From an uncultured Muribaculaceae bacterium (GTDB lineage Bacteria > Bacteroidota > Bacteroidia > Bacteroidales > Muribaculaceae), in NCBI GenBank assembly GCA_910584735.1, contig CAJUBM010000076.1, positions 1 to 13,893 of the forward strand: a stretch of 13,893 nt of DNA, read 5' to 3'. Shown piece by piece: positions 7,017-13,837 of the stretch (the stretch's first letter is position 1; every line of letters starts with the position of its first letter). The position numbers and the translations under genes were made by a program. The notes under the pieces are model-generated. The model saw nothing but the letters and a program-made list of their open reading frames with translations, was not told where the DNA came from and made no database searches.

Positions 7017-8444
7017 ATGATCAACCGAATATTAATACGAATCAAAGTGGTCCAGATGCTTTACTCGTATCTGCTTACACGCAGCGAGTTCCGCATTAAT
7101 ACCGCTCCTGAAAAGGCTACCGCCGACGGTAAATACGCCCATTCGCTTTATATCAACCTTCTGCTCGCCATCCTCGAGATGTCGGGCTATAGAGTGGTGG
7201 CGGGAGATTCTCGTAGCCCGATGGATTCGCTTGGCTCTTCCAATATGCTGTCAAACAGCCGTATGGCCAAGGCATTGGCGGAAGATTTGGATATTCGTGA
7301 AATCATAGCTCGGGGAAATACGGGAATCAAGGATTTCGATGACGCAGTGCTGCGTCTGTACGGCAAGATAATCGCATCTGCCGCCTATACCGATTTCCGA
7401 AAGAAACGTAAACCCGATCTTGCCGATGAGGTAAAACTCTGGACTGTGCTTCTCCCTACGGTTCTGCAGAAAGACCCGCTTCTGCTGGAAACGGCGCGCA
7501 GAGACCCGGCCTTTACGCTGGTAGGATATAACCGAGCGTTCCAGATGGTGGCCGATACCCTGAACAATTATTATGACTCGAACGCCACATTGCGGCAGGC
7601 CAAATCATCTCTGAACATGTCTCTTGAAAAGGCTTACGACCTTTATCATGCTTTGCTGACGCTGCCGGTGTATATCACCCGCATGGAGGCCGACCGCATA
7701 GAGGCGGCAAAGGAGAAATACTGCCCGACACCTGAGGACCTTAATCCGAATATGCGGTTTGTAAACAACCGTTTTGTGGAGGCGATAAAGGAACATCCGC
7801 AGATTGAGGAGTATGGCAAGAAGCACGATATTGCCTGGGATGCCGATTATTATATGCTCAAAGAGTTGCTTGACAGCATAAAGGCCTCGGACACATACAA
7901 GGAGTATATGGAATCTGAAACGCAGACCCTTGCTGCCGACTGTGAGTTCTGGCGTACGATTCTTAAGACTGTGGTATTCCCATCGGATGTGCTGGCTGAG
8001 ACGCTTGAGTCGAAGTCGGTGTATTGGAACGATGACCTTACCGTGATGGGCACATTCGTGCTTAAGAGCATCCGCCAGATGGCTACTACCGGCAACCGCG
8101 AGGCGGCACTTCTGCCTATGTATAAAGATGAGGAGGATGCCTGTTTCGGAGCCGGCCTGTTTGAGAACGCTGTTGAACATAGGGAAGAATATCGCGGCTA
8201 TATAGACCGTTTTATAAATGGTTCGCAATGGGATCCGGAGCGTCTGGCCCTTATGGATATTGTGATACTTATAGCTGCCATAACCGAGTTGCTGAACTAT
8301 CCCTCGATTCCTATTCCGGTGACTATGAACGAGTATATAGAGATTGCCAACTATTATAGTTCTCCCCGCAGCGGGCAGTTCATAAACGGTGTGCTCTATA
8401 ATGTGGCCAACTATCTTAAGGAGGAAGGCCGTTTGCAAAAATAA
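7017..8444 (+). CDS. nusB: NusB-family antitermination factor, enlarged, with duplicated N-terminal region
   Basis: NusB binds NusE (ribosomal protein S10) and boxA RNA in transcription antitermination complexes, notably on rRNA operons. The C-terminal part (about 340-475) is the NusB-like domain: WDPERLALMDIVILIAAI, NYPSIPIPVTMNEYIEIA and SPRSGQFINGVLYNV are its helices and signature. Ahead lie about 335 extra residues. Canonical NusB has about 140 residues; the Bacteroides proteins I recall have about 300. Here the additional length looks like a tandem duplication of the N-terminal region: residues about 10-165 align with about 174-335, with an offset of 163-165 early and 170 later (L114/L284, S121/S291, Y124/Y294, W142/W312, E158/E328). 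MINRILIRIKVVQ is a typical family N-terminus. First gene of a run with yajC 29 bp downstream. RNA binding by this protein is inferred from family only. Confidence 0.9.
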   Translation: MINRILIRIKVVQMLYSYLLTRSEFRINTAPEKATADGKYAHSLYINLLLAILEMSGYRVVAGDSRSPMDSLGSSNMLSNSRMAKALAEDLDIREIIARGNTGIKDFDDAVLRLYGKIIASAAYTDFRKKRKPDLADEVKLWTVLLPTVLQKDPLLLETARRDPAFTLVGYNRAFQMVADTLNNYYDSNATLRQAKSSLNMSLEKAYDLYHALLTLPVYITRMEADRIEAAKEKYCPTPEDLNPNMRFVNNRFVEAIKEHPQIEEYGKKHDIAWDADYYMLKELLDSIKASDTYKEYMESETQTLAADCEFWRTILKTVVFPSDVLAETLESKSVYWNDDLTVMGTFVLKSIRQMATTGNREAALLPMYKDEEDACFGAGLFENAVEHREEYRGYIDRFINGSQWDPERLALMDIVILIAAITELLNYPSIPIPVTMNEYIEIANYYSSPRSGQFINGVLYNVANYLKEEGRLQK

Positions 8445-8473
8445 ATAACAATAACTCTCAAAAATAACATCCA

Positions 8474-8812
8474 ATGTTAGCAAATTTCATCGCTTTACAG
8501 GCAGCTGCAGGCTCCCAGGGTTCCGGGTGGTCGAGCATGATTATGATTGTGCTGCTGATAGCCATCTTCTATTTCCTTATGATTCGTCCCCAGCAGAAGA
8601 AACAGAAGGAGATTAAGAAATTCCGCGAGGCCCTTAAGAAGGGAGACCGCGTGATTACCGCCGGCGGTATCCTCGGACGGATAAAGGAAGTCAAGGAAAC
8701 GACCATGATGATTTCCGTAGCCAACGATGTTGTGCTTGAAATCGACAAGGGTTCAATCTATCCTTCGGCGGCCGATGCTCAGGAGCAGCAGGCAGCCCAG
8801 TCAAAGTCCTGA
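8474..8812 (+). CDS. yajC: Preprotein translocase accessory subunit YajC
   Basis: Small single-pass inner-membrane protein that associates with SecDF in the Sec translocon. At 112 residues it is normal for YajC. After a short Gly/Ser/Ala-rich N-terminus there is one membrane helix (about 22-37, MIMIVLLIAIFYFLMI). The family signature follows: RPQQKKQKEIKKFREALKKGDRVITAGGILGRI. The tail is acidic/Gln-Ala-rich. The ATG at 8474 is 29 bp after the nusB stop with no promoter or terminator seen between them, so the two are probably co-transcribed. Confidence 0.95.
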   Translation: MLANFIALQAAAGSQGSGWSSMIMIVLLIAIFYFLMIRPQQKKQKEIKKFREALKKGDRVITAGGILGRIKEVKETTMMISVANDVVLEIDKGSIYPSAADAQEQQAAQSKS

Positions 8813-8826
8813 TCTGCGAGGTTGAA

Positions 8827-8853
8827 GACCGGGAAGGCTATAATATCCCGGTC
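8827..8853 (+). promoter_or_regulatory. 8-bp hairpin between yajC and the YbbR-like gene
   Basis: GACCGGGA (8827-8834) and TCCCGGTC (8846-8853) are perfect inverted repeats around an 11-base loop. They fill most of the 55-bp gap, ending 14 bases before the TTG start at 8868. No T-run follows on either strand, so an intrinsic terminator is unlikely. An mRNA stability or translation-control element is more plausible. Confidence 0.5.
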
Positions 8854-8867
8854 CCCGGATATCAGAT

Positions 8868-9875
8868 TTGACAGACTTTGTTAATCTTTTCCACGATATA
8901 ATAGTGGATATTAAGAGTCTATATAAACGGTTTAAGGAGGGGTTGCGCACTATAAAGGGGCGCAACGCCCCTACTTTTTTTGTTTTTTTGGTTATCTCTA
9001 CCGTTTTTTGGTTTTTGATGGCGTTGAACGATGAGGTTCAGCATGATTATAAGATGCCGTTGAAACTTGCGGGTTTCCCTGAGGAGATGACTATAATATC
9101 AGGGGAACACCCTACTATAAATGTAACGGTGAAAGATAAGGGGAGTGCCCTGATTAAATATAGCTGGGGAAGGACTCCGTCGGTCACATGCCGCTATGGC
9201 GAGTTCACGAAGTTGGGGAATGACAGGCTTGTGCTTACACAGGCACAGCTTAATTCGGCGTTACGCGGAGTGTTCGGGGCCGGTGCCTCTATAATATCCG
9301 TGCGTCCCGACTCATTGTCGCTCTATTATACAGAGGAGCCGGGTGTGCCGGTTCGTGTGCGCGTAGATGCCGATGTGCATACATCTCCGCAGGCCGTGGC
9401 CTTCGGACGCGTGACACTTTCGGAAGATACGGTGCTGTTATACTCCCGCGCCGGCAAACGGCAGAAAGTCAGCGAACTGGTAACAGCGCCGATAGTTCTG
9501 TCAGGACTCAGGGACACCGCTGTTGTCGATGCCGTGCTACAGGTGCCGGCTGGAATGAAGGCTGTTCCTTCTACGGTGAAGGTCACCATACCGATTGAAC
9601 CTCTTGTATCGAAAAGCCGTATGGTAGGGGTAGAGGCTGTGAATGTGCCTCGGGGCAACCATATCGTTACATTTCCCTCCATGGTGGAGGTGACCTATCT
9701 GCTCCCTAAGAGCATGTACAATTCAGACTTATCGCCTGTCAAGGCGTTTGTTGATTATGCCGAAAGTTCTTCCGGAGAGCGTTCCCTGAATGTCAAGGTT
9801 GCGGCACTGCCGCAATACTATCGAATTGTAGAGGTTGCTCCCGAGCGGGTGGAATATGTGCTTGAAAGCGAATAA
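8868..9875 (+). CDS. YbbR/CdaR-like domain membrane protein
   Basis: 335 residues: a short basic N-terminal cytoplasmic part, one membrane helix (about 35-53, FFVFLVISTVFWFLMAL) and a long beta-rich extracytoplasmic part. The post-helix sequence (ALNDEVQHDYKMPLKLAGFP, then TINVTVKDKG) resembles YbbR repeats, which in Firmicutes occur in CdaR, the regulator of the diadenylate cyclase CdaA. In Bacteroidetes the role is not established to my knowledge, and no cdaA is in this window. The start is TTG at 8868: the frame has a stop at 8841-8843 and no ATG or GTG between, and the first in-frame ATG would remove the membrane helix. An AAGGAGG at 8934-8940 lies too close to a TTG at 8943 to be persuasive. 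A GC hairpin with T-runs lies inside the membrane-helix codons. coaE follows after 16 bp. Confidence 0.82.
   Translation: MTDFVNLFHDIIVDIKSLYKRFKEGLRTIKGRNAPTFFVFLVISTVFWFLMALNDEVQHDYKMPLKLAGFPEEMTIISGEHPTINVTVKDKGSALIKYSWGRTPSVTCRYGEFTKLGNDRLVLTQAQLNSALRGVFGAGASIISVRPDSLSLYYTEEPGVPVRVRVDADVHTSPQAVAFGRVTLSEDTVLLYSRAGKRQKVSELVTAPIVLSGLRDTAVVDAVLQVPAGMKAVPSTVKVTIPIEPLVSKSRMVGVEAVNVPRGNHIVTFPSMVEVTYLLPKSMYNSDLSPVKAFVDYAESSSGERSLNVKVAALPQYYRIVEVAPERVEYVLESE
8956..8990 (+). terminator. Terminator-like hairpin inside the YbbR-like gene
   Basis: GGGGCG (8957-8962), loop CAA, CGCCCC (8966-8971), extended by A8956-T8972, then TAC, seven T (8975-8981), G and seven more T (8983-8989). This is the shape of an intrinsic terminator, yet it lies about 90 bases into an intact coding sequence (codons for G31 to F40). 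Its activity is not known; ribosomes translating the gene would normally mask it. Confidence 0.5.
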
Positions 9876-9891
9876 CGATTATAATAGGATT

Positions 9892-10497
9892 ATGGGTAAA
9901 CATCCTCGACTGATTGCTGTGACAGGTGGGATTGGCAGCGGTAAATCTGTAATCTGCCGTATGTTGGAGGTGAAAGGATTCCGGGTATATGACTGTGATT
10001 CGGAAGCCCGCAGGCTTATGGAGAGGGAGCCCGCGATTCTAAACCGCATAGCGTCGGAGATTTGCCGGGATGGGATTAATGCGGATGGATCCTTGAATCG
10101 TAGGAATATCGCCGAAGTTGTTTTCTCCAAGCCGGAGATGCTGGAGAAGTTGAACGCTATAGTGCATGGAGCCGTATTGGCCGATATCAACCGCTGGCGC
10201 AGGGCTAATGATAGGGAGGAGTTATTGTTCGTAGAGACGGCCATACTCTACCAAAGCGGTCTTGACCGGATGGTAGACGAGGTGTGGGAGGTGGACGCTC
10301 CCGAGGATATACGTATAAGCAGGGCTATGCTTCGTGACGGGGCGCAAAGGGAGGCGGTCACGGCGCGTGTAAAAGCACAATGTTTCGTGCCGGAGCGCCG
10401 ACATCCATTGGTGAGTGTGATAATAAATGACGGGTCGCACCCGGTTCTCCCGAGAATAAACAGCTTGTTACAATCCTGCGAGATAGCGGATTCTTAA
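9892..10497 (+). CDS. coaE: Dephospho-CoA kinase
   Basis: Last step of coenzyme A synthesis: phosphorylates the 3'-OH of dephospho-CoA using ATP; cytoplasmic. The 201 residues are normal for CoaE. Walker A is TGGIGSGKS (11-19), followed by the substrate-side DCDSEARRLM (34-43), the ETAILYQSGLDRMVDEVWEVDAP stretch that replaces the common PLLFE region, and the lid segment around RISRAMLRDG and ARVKAQ. The ATG at 9892 places the P-loop near the N-terminus as expected; an upstream in-frame ATG at 9835 overlaps the YbbR-like gene and would add 19 unrelated residues. It starts 16 bp after the YbbR-like stop and probably depends on the nusB-operon transcript. It ends 21 bp from the convergent amidase gene. 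Confidence 0.95.
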   Translation: MGKHPRLIAVTGGIGSGKSVICRMLEVKGFRVYDCDSEARRLMEREPAILNRIASEICRDGINADGSLNRRNIAEVVFSKPEMLEKLNAIVHGAVLADINRWRRANDREELLFVETAILYQSGLDRMVDEVWEVDAPEDIRISRAMLRDGAQREAVTARVKAQCFVPERRHPLVSVIINDGSHPVLPRINSLLQSCEIADS

Positions 10498-10509
10498 AAT
10501 CTACAGGAT
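10473..10509. terminator. Possible hairpin terminator at the coaE/amidase convergence
   Basis: ATCCTG (10473-10478) plus AGAT (10481-10484) pair with ATCT (10499-10502) plus CAGGAT (10504-10509), with a small internal loop and a 14-base loop that contains the coaE stop codon. It is the best stem in the convergent gap. No T-run follows on either strand, so it would be an atypical terminator or a 3'-end stabiliser. Confidence 0.35.
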
Positions 10510-10518
10510 AACCGGGGG

Positions 10519-11397
10519 CTAAAATTTGTGGCGGAGCGGGGGTAGCAGTTTGTGTTCGGAAATCAGAGAGAACGAATCGGCATCAGACCCTACCGGCAAC
10601 CTTTTCCTGAATTTCAACAGATTCTCTCTTGAGAAAGATGCGTAGAGCACGGCCTCGGGATTATCGGTGGAAGCGGATGCCACTACCTCTCCACGCGCAT
10701 CGCATATCATGGCCAGGCCATCGTAAAGCCCGTAGTCATCCGAACCGGCCCGGTCGGCCCCTACCCAGGGGGTCTGGTTCTCTATGGCTCTGGCTATAAG
10801 CAGATGTTGCCAGGCGTAGCCTCGTGCTGTGGGCCAGTTGGCCGGAACGAGCATGAGGTCATATTTCTCCCCCTTGTTACGACACCATACCGGGAAACGG
10901 AGGTCGTAGCATATAATCATTGCTATGTTCCAACCTCTGAAAGGGATTACGGGCATCTCTGATTCGCCTTGGCCGTAGAGCGATGCTTCCGGACTTAGGC
11001 AGAAGAGATGGTGCTTGTCGTAGAAAGTCGCATTGCCGGATGGTTCTACAAAGAAGGACGTATTGTAATATTTGCCATCGCGGACTGTGAGATAACTCCC
11101 GGCCACGGCCATATCGCGTTCGCGAGCTTTTGCCGCCGCCCACTTCGCGGTACGTCCCAGTGGTGGCTCCGCAACATTCTCCAATAACTGTGTGTCAACT
11201 ATAAATCCCGTTGTAAAGAGTTCGGGAAGTACTATTATGTCAGTCTCGGGTCGTATGTTGGCTATAATCTCATCACATTTTTTGAGATTCTTCTCAATGT
11301 CAGCCCATTCTGTGGCTAAAGGCACTGCGGCAACGCTTATAGAATCATATTCCGCAGTGACGTTGGCGGTGTTGTTAATGGTAGTGGAGTCAGTCAT
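10519..11397 (-). CDS. Nitrilase-superfamily amidase (omega-amidase/YafV-like)
   Basis: Carbon-nitrogen hydrolase with the Glu-Lys-Cys triad: E59 in VLPELFTTGF, K128 in FYDKHHLF and C163 in IICYDLRFP. The FTTGF, KHHLF and CYDLRFPVWCRN patterns suit the YafV/omega-amidase branch, which hydrolyses 2-oxoglutaramate or 2-oxosuccinamate (metabolite repair linked to glutamine transamination). The substrate is inferred. 292 residues, cytoplasmic, no signal peptide. The first 17 or so residues (Thr/Asn-rich) precede the usual beta-strand start and exist because the ATG overlaps the end of the acyltransferase gene by 8 bp (GATGACTGA), suggesting translational coupling. Last gene of the leftward block. 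Confidence 0.88.
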   Translation of the reverse strand: MTDSTTINNTANVTAEYDSISVAAVPLATEWADIEKNLKKCDEIIANIRPETDIIVLPELFTTGFIVDTQLLENVAEPPLGRTAKWAAAKARERDMAVAGSYLTVRDGKYYNTSFFVEPSGNATFYDKHHLFCLSPEASLYGQGESEMPVIPFRGWNIAMIICYDLRFPVWCRNKGEKYDLMLVPANWPTARGYAWQHLLIARAIENQTPWVGADRAGSDDYGLYDGLAMICDARGEVVASASTDNPEAVLYASFSRENLLKFRKRLPVGSDADSFSLISEHKLLPPLRHKF

Positions 11398-11938
11398 CGG
11401 TCGAGAATTTTTCAGGGTACCTGCCGGAGAAAGGGCGATAGAAGTTTTTTACATGCCTTAGATCGGCGGCGATGTCGCCGGTGGTTTCGAAAACATCGCG
11501 AATCTGTATTTTTTTCATACGATAGTCGATAGCGCCGAGGCATACAGGCACACGGGCCTCATGCGCTATGCGTAGGAAGCCTGTGTGCCAGTTCGTGGTG
11601 CGCTTACGCGTTCCCTCTGGTGCGATTGCCACTACCAGCCGGTCAGAGTTCTTGAAACGCTCAACCATCTCTTCCACCAGCGAGCCTTTCTTTTTCCCTC
11701 GGTTAACAGGTATTCCCCCTATGGCTTTCAAAAAGAAGCCTAAGGGGAAGAAGAACCATGAGGACTTCATCATGAAGCCGGCGTGGCGTCCGACAGACCG
11801 TATGGCCAGTTCTCCCATTAGGAAGTCCCAGTTGGAGGTGTGGGGCGCCACGCATATGATAGCCTTGGGATAGTCCGGGACACTTATGTCTACCTCCCAT
11901 CCCGCTTTATTCAATATCCAGGTCGAAAAGTTAGCCAT
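11390..11938 (-). CDS. PlsC-type 1-acylglycerol-3-phosphate acyltransferase family protein
   Basis: 182 residues with the glycerophospholipid acyltransferase motifs: HTSNWD (H33 to D38, the HX4D catalytic box) and, further on, GGIPVNRGKKKG (74-85) and APEGTRKR (107-112 region, the EGTR box). A hydrophobic stretch WFFFPLGFFLKAIGG (61-75) probably docks to the membrane. The short form lacks extra N-terminal membrane helices. The family acylates lysophosphatidic acid or related acceptors in phospholipid or other lipid synthesis; the exact acceptor cannot be read from the sequence, and a dedicated plsC may exist elsewhere. The gene starts 12 bp after the small hypothetical gene stop and overlaps the amidase start by 8 bp. 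Confidence 0.9.
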   Translation of the reverse strand: MANFSTWILNKAGWEVDISVPDYPKAIICVAPHTSNWDFLMGELAIRSVGRHAGFMMKSSWFFFPLGFFLKAIGGIPVNRGKKKGSLVEEMVERFKNSDRLVVAIAPEGTRKRTTNWHTGFLRIAHEARVPVCLGAIDYRMKKIQIRDVFETTGDIAADLRHVKNFYRPFSGRYPEKFSTDD

Positions 11939-11950
11939 TATCCCGGCGTG

Positions 11951-12310
11951 TTATGCCTGCATCTCTTTTTTAGCCTCGCGTGCCGGAGCAGGGAGCGCGC
12001 TGTTCATTTCGTGTACTATATCGTTGGCATGGTTGTAGAACTTCTCGCGCAACGACTTGAAGGCTGATTTGAAATAGCTGTGGCGCGCTTTTCTGTAAGC
12101 ATGCGTTGTGTCGAAGTCTGCCGGTTGTTTGTCGAAAGAGAAATCGGTGTTGGCAAGCGCGGTGCTTTGCAGGTTGGCAATCTTTATTACCAGATCGTTG
12201 AGCTTTTTCTTGTCAGCCCCTTTTATGAAAGAACGAGCGATGAGACATTCGGCAGCCAGGTCGCCGCATACATATCTTATTTCTTTCTTAAGGTCACGTA
12301 GTGTAGCCAT
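11951..12310 (-). CDS. Conserved hypothetical protein, small, helical
   Basis: I do not recognise a characterised family. The 119 residues are highly charged and predicted from composition to be mostly alpha-helical, with no signal peptide or membrane segment, so it is probably cytoplasmic. The N-terminus (MATLRDLKKEI) resembles small uncharacterised proteins I recall from Bacteroides. It has two Cys (C15, C22) seven residues apart and an aromatic/basic middle (HAYRKARHSYFKSAFKSLREKFYNHAND). It lies 39 bp after thrC and 12 bp before the acyltransferase, so co-transcription with both is likely. Reality as a gene is supported by spacing, codon phase and lack of overlap with neighbours. Confidence 0.8.
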   Translation of the reverse strand: MATLRDLKKEIRYVCGDLAAECLIARSFIKGADKKKLNDLVIKIANLQSTALANTDFSFDKQPADFDTTHAYRKARHSYFKSAFKSLREKFYNHANDIVHEMNSALPAPAREAKKEMQA

Positions 12311-12349
12311 GATGTTGTTTTTAGTTGTATTGTTGGTATATAATCGTCT

Positions 12350-13663
12350 TTATTTGTTGTGATTTTCAATGAGCATGGCCCTATGGAGGGCGGAGAGGGT
12401 AGGGGGTATTTTAACAATCCGGGCATCGCGTAAGTCCGTTGGCTGTGCCTCGGATTGCGGGGATTGGATTTTTCGGCCTGTAACGTCCGAGACCACCTCG
12501 CCTGACTTTGCCGGATGTGCGCTGGCCAATGCTATGCCAGTCTCGCCGGGTTTGAGCTTTGTCTCAAGTGCCGCGAAAGCCGATGCCGTATGCGGGTCGG
12601 TTATCACTCCGTAGCTGTCTGCCAGCTTACGCATAGTTTCCCGGATAGAAGGGTCATCCACTGACATTCCTTCTACATCTGTCCTAATCTGCTCCATATC
12701 ACCGTCATAAAGGTCAATGATGCGGGCGAGGTTCGATGGATTCCCAACGTCCATAGCCCTGGCTATAGTGATAAGGGCTTCTTTGGGGTGGAAGTCGCCG
12801 GTTTTCAGATATTCAACAAACACATCGTTCGCATTGTTGGCTGCTATGAATCTTTTTGCGGGAAGCCCCATCTTTTTAGCCATAAGTGCGGCGGACAGAT
12901 TCCCGAGGTTTCCGCATGGCACGGATATTACCACCTCCTGTCCCGGCCTTTGCTCCATGGCACGGGCGTAGGCATGGAAATAGTAGATTATCGATGGTAG
13001 TTGCCGTAGGAGGTTTATGGAGTTGCCTGATACGATATTGTGCCCGGAGGGAGTGTCGATTTCCGACAATATCGCTTTCTTTGCCATGTCCTGGCAGTCA
13101 TCGAAAGTGCCGTTCACCTCTATGGGCAGTACATTTTTCTCTGATATAAACCTGCTTATCTGTTCGGACGACAGTTCTCCATTCGGAAATAGTACTATTA
13201 CGCGTGTACGGGGTGTATCTCGGAATCCGTTGGCTACCGCGCCACCGGAATCTCCGGATGTTGCCACTATTATATCGCGGTATTCATCTTCAAGCGGAGC
13301 CATGAGCGGCAAAAGCCGGGCCATGAAGCGGGCTCCTATGTCTTTGAACGACTGTGTCGGCCCGTGAAAGAGTTCGAGCAGAAAGAAATCATCATGGACA
13401 TTGGTCAGGGGGATCTCAAAGTCCAGCGACTCATAGACCGTTTTCTTTAATGTCGGGGCATCGATTATGTCACCGAAGAGCGTGGTTGTAATCACGAAGG
13501 CGATCTCTTGCAGCGACATTCCGGTTAGGTTGTTGAAAAATGCTTGTGGCAGCCTGGGGAATCTGTCGGGCATATATAGCCCTCCGTCAGGCGCCAATCC
13601 TGGCGCTACCCCTTGCTGTAGCGGCACTTTGTCGGATTTGCCGTTTGTGCTGTGCAGAATCAT
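12350..13663 (-). CDS. thrC: Threonine synthase
   Basis: PLP enzyme converting O-phosphohomoserine to threonine and phosphate, last step of threonine synthesis; cytoplasmic. 437 residues fits the longer bacterial form with the N-terminal extension (STNGKSDKVPLQQGVAPGLAPDGGLYMPD). The PLP-binding lysine is K107 in FHGPTQSFKDIGARF; the phosphate-cup is ATSGDSGGAVANG (134-146), and SVPCGNLGNLSAALMAK is another signature. The ATG at 13663 gives the expected MILHSTN start. A good promoter lies about 44-75 bases upstream. The other threonine genes often near it in Bacteroidetes are not in the window. Downstream are the small hypothetical, acyltransferase and amidase genes. Confidence 0.96.
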   Translation of the reverse strand: MILHSTNGKSDKVPLQQGVAPGLAPDGGLYMPDRFPRLPQAFFNNLTGMSLQEIAFVITTTLFGDIIDAPTLKKTVYESLDFEIPLTNVHDDFFLLELFHGPTQSFKDIGARFMARLLPLMAPLEDEYRDIIVATSGDSGGAVANGFRDTPRTRVIVLFPNGELSSEQISRFISEKNVLPIEVNGTFDDCQDMAKKAILSEIDTPSGHNIVSGNSINLLRQLPSIIYYFHAYARAMEQRPGQEVVISVPCGNLGNLSAALMAKKMGLPAKRFIAANNANDVFVEYLKTGDFHPKEALITIARAMDVGNPSNLARIIDLYDGDMEQIRTDVEGMSVDDPSIRETMRKLADSYGVITDPHTASAFAALETKLKPGETGIALASAHPAKSGEVVSDVTGRKIQSPQSEAQPTDLRDARIVKIPPTLSALHRAMLIENHNK

Positions 13664-13706
13664 ATCCTTATATACGTTACTTACACCTGATACATTACTT
13701 ACTCCA

Positions 13707-13738
13707 CAAATTTAGTGCTTTTTTAACGGTTCACCAAA
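13707..13738 (-). promoter_or_regulatory. Bacteroidetes-type promoter for thrC
   Basis: On the minus strand TTTG (13738-13735) is followed after 20 bases by TAAATTTG (13714-13707), an exact match to the -33/-7 consensus and spacing. The start site would be near 13700, leaving a leader of about 38 bases before the thrC ATG at 13663. The leader is too short for a classic leader-peptide attenuator. Confidence 0.75.
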
Positions 13739-13773
13739 AGACCTGTCCCGATTTTACAGATTTTTCGTATTTT

Positions 13774-13837
13774 GGGCTAACGCCCTATATCCTCCCGCTC
13801 GAGTGAGGGCGTGTCAAAATTCATTTTTTGACACGCC
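13774..13837. repeat. Nested inverted repeats upstream of thrC, with a 12-bp hairpin
   Basis: GGCGTGTCAAAA (13808-13819) and TTTTGACACGCC (13826-13837) are perfect 12-bp inverted repeats around a 6-base loop. Just left of it CGCCCT (13781-13786) can pair with AGGGCG (13806-13811), and GGGC (13774-13777) with GCCC (13782-13785). These pairings share bases and so exclude one another. The 12-bp hairpin could be a terminator for a gene beyond the right edge that reads leftward, a dispersed intergenic repeat, or an upstream regulatory site. No T-run follows the stem on either strand. Confidence 0.6.

Noticed and set aside
7605..8483. Open frame of 292 residues on the minus strand opposite nusB
   Set aside because: Overlaps the end of nusB and the start of yajC on the opposite strand and has no identifiable motif or promoter.
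8934..8945. AAGGAGG before a TTG at 8943 as an alternative start of the YbbR-like gene
   Set aside because: Spacing is only 2 bases, and Bacteroidetes make little use of Shine-Dalgarno pairing; the upstream TTG retains the basic N-terminus ahead of the membrane helix.
13540..13806. Plus-strand frame of 88 residues at the right end
   Set aside because: It runs antisense through the start of thrC and its promoter, with no motif.
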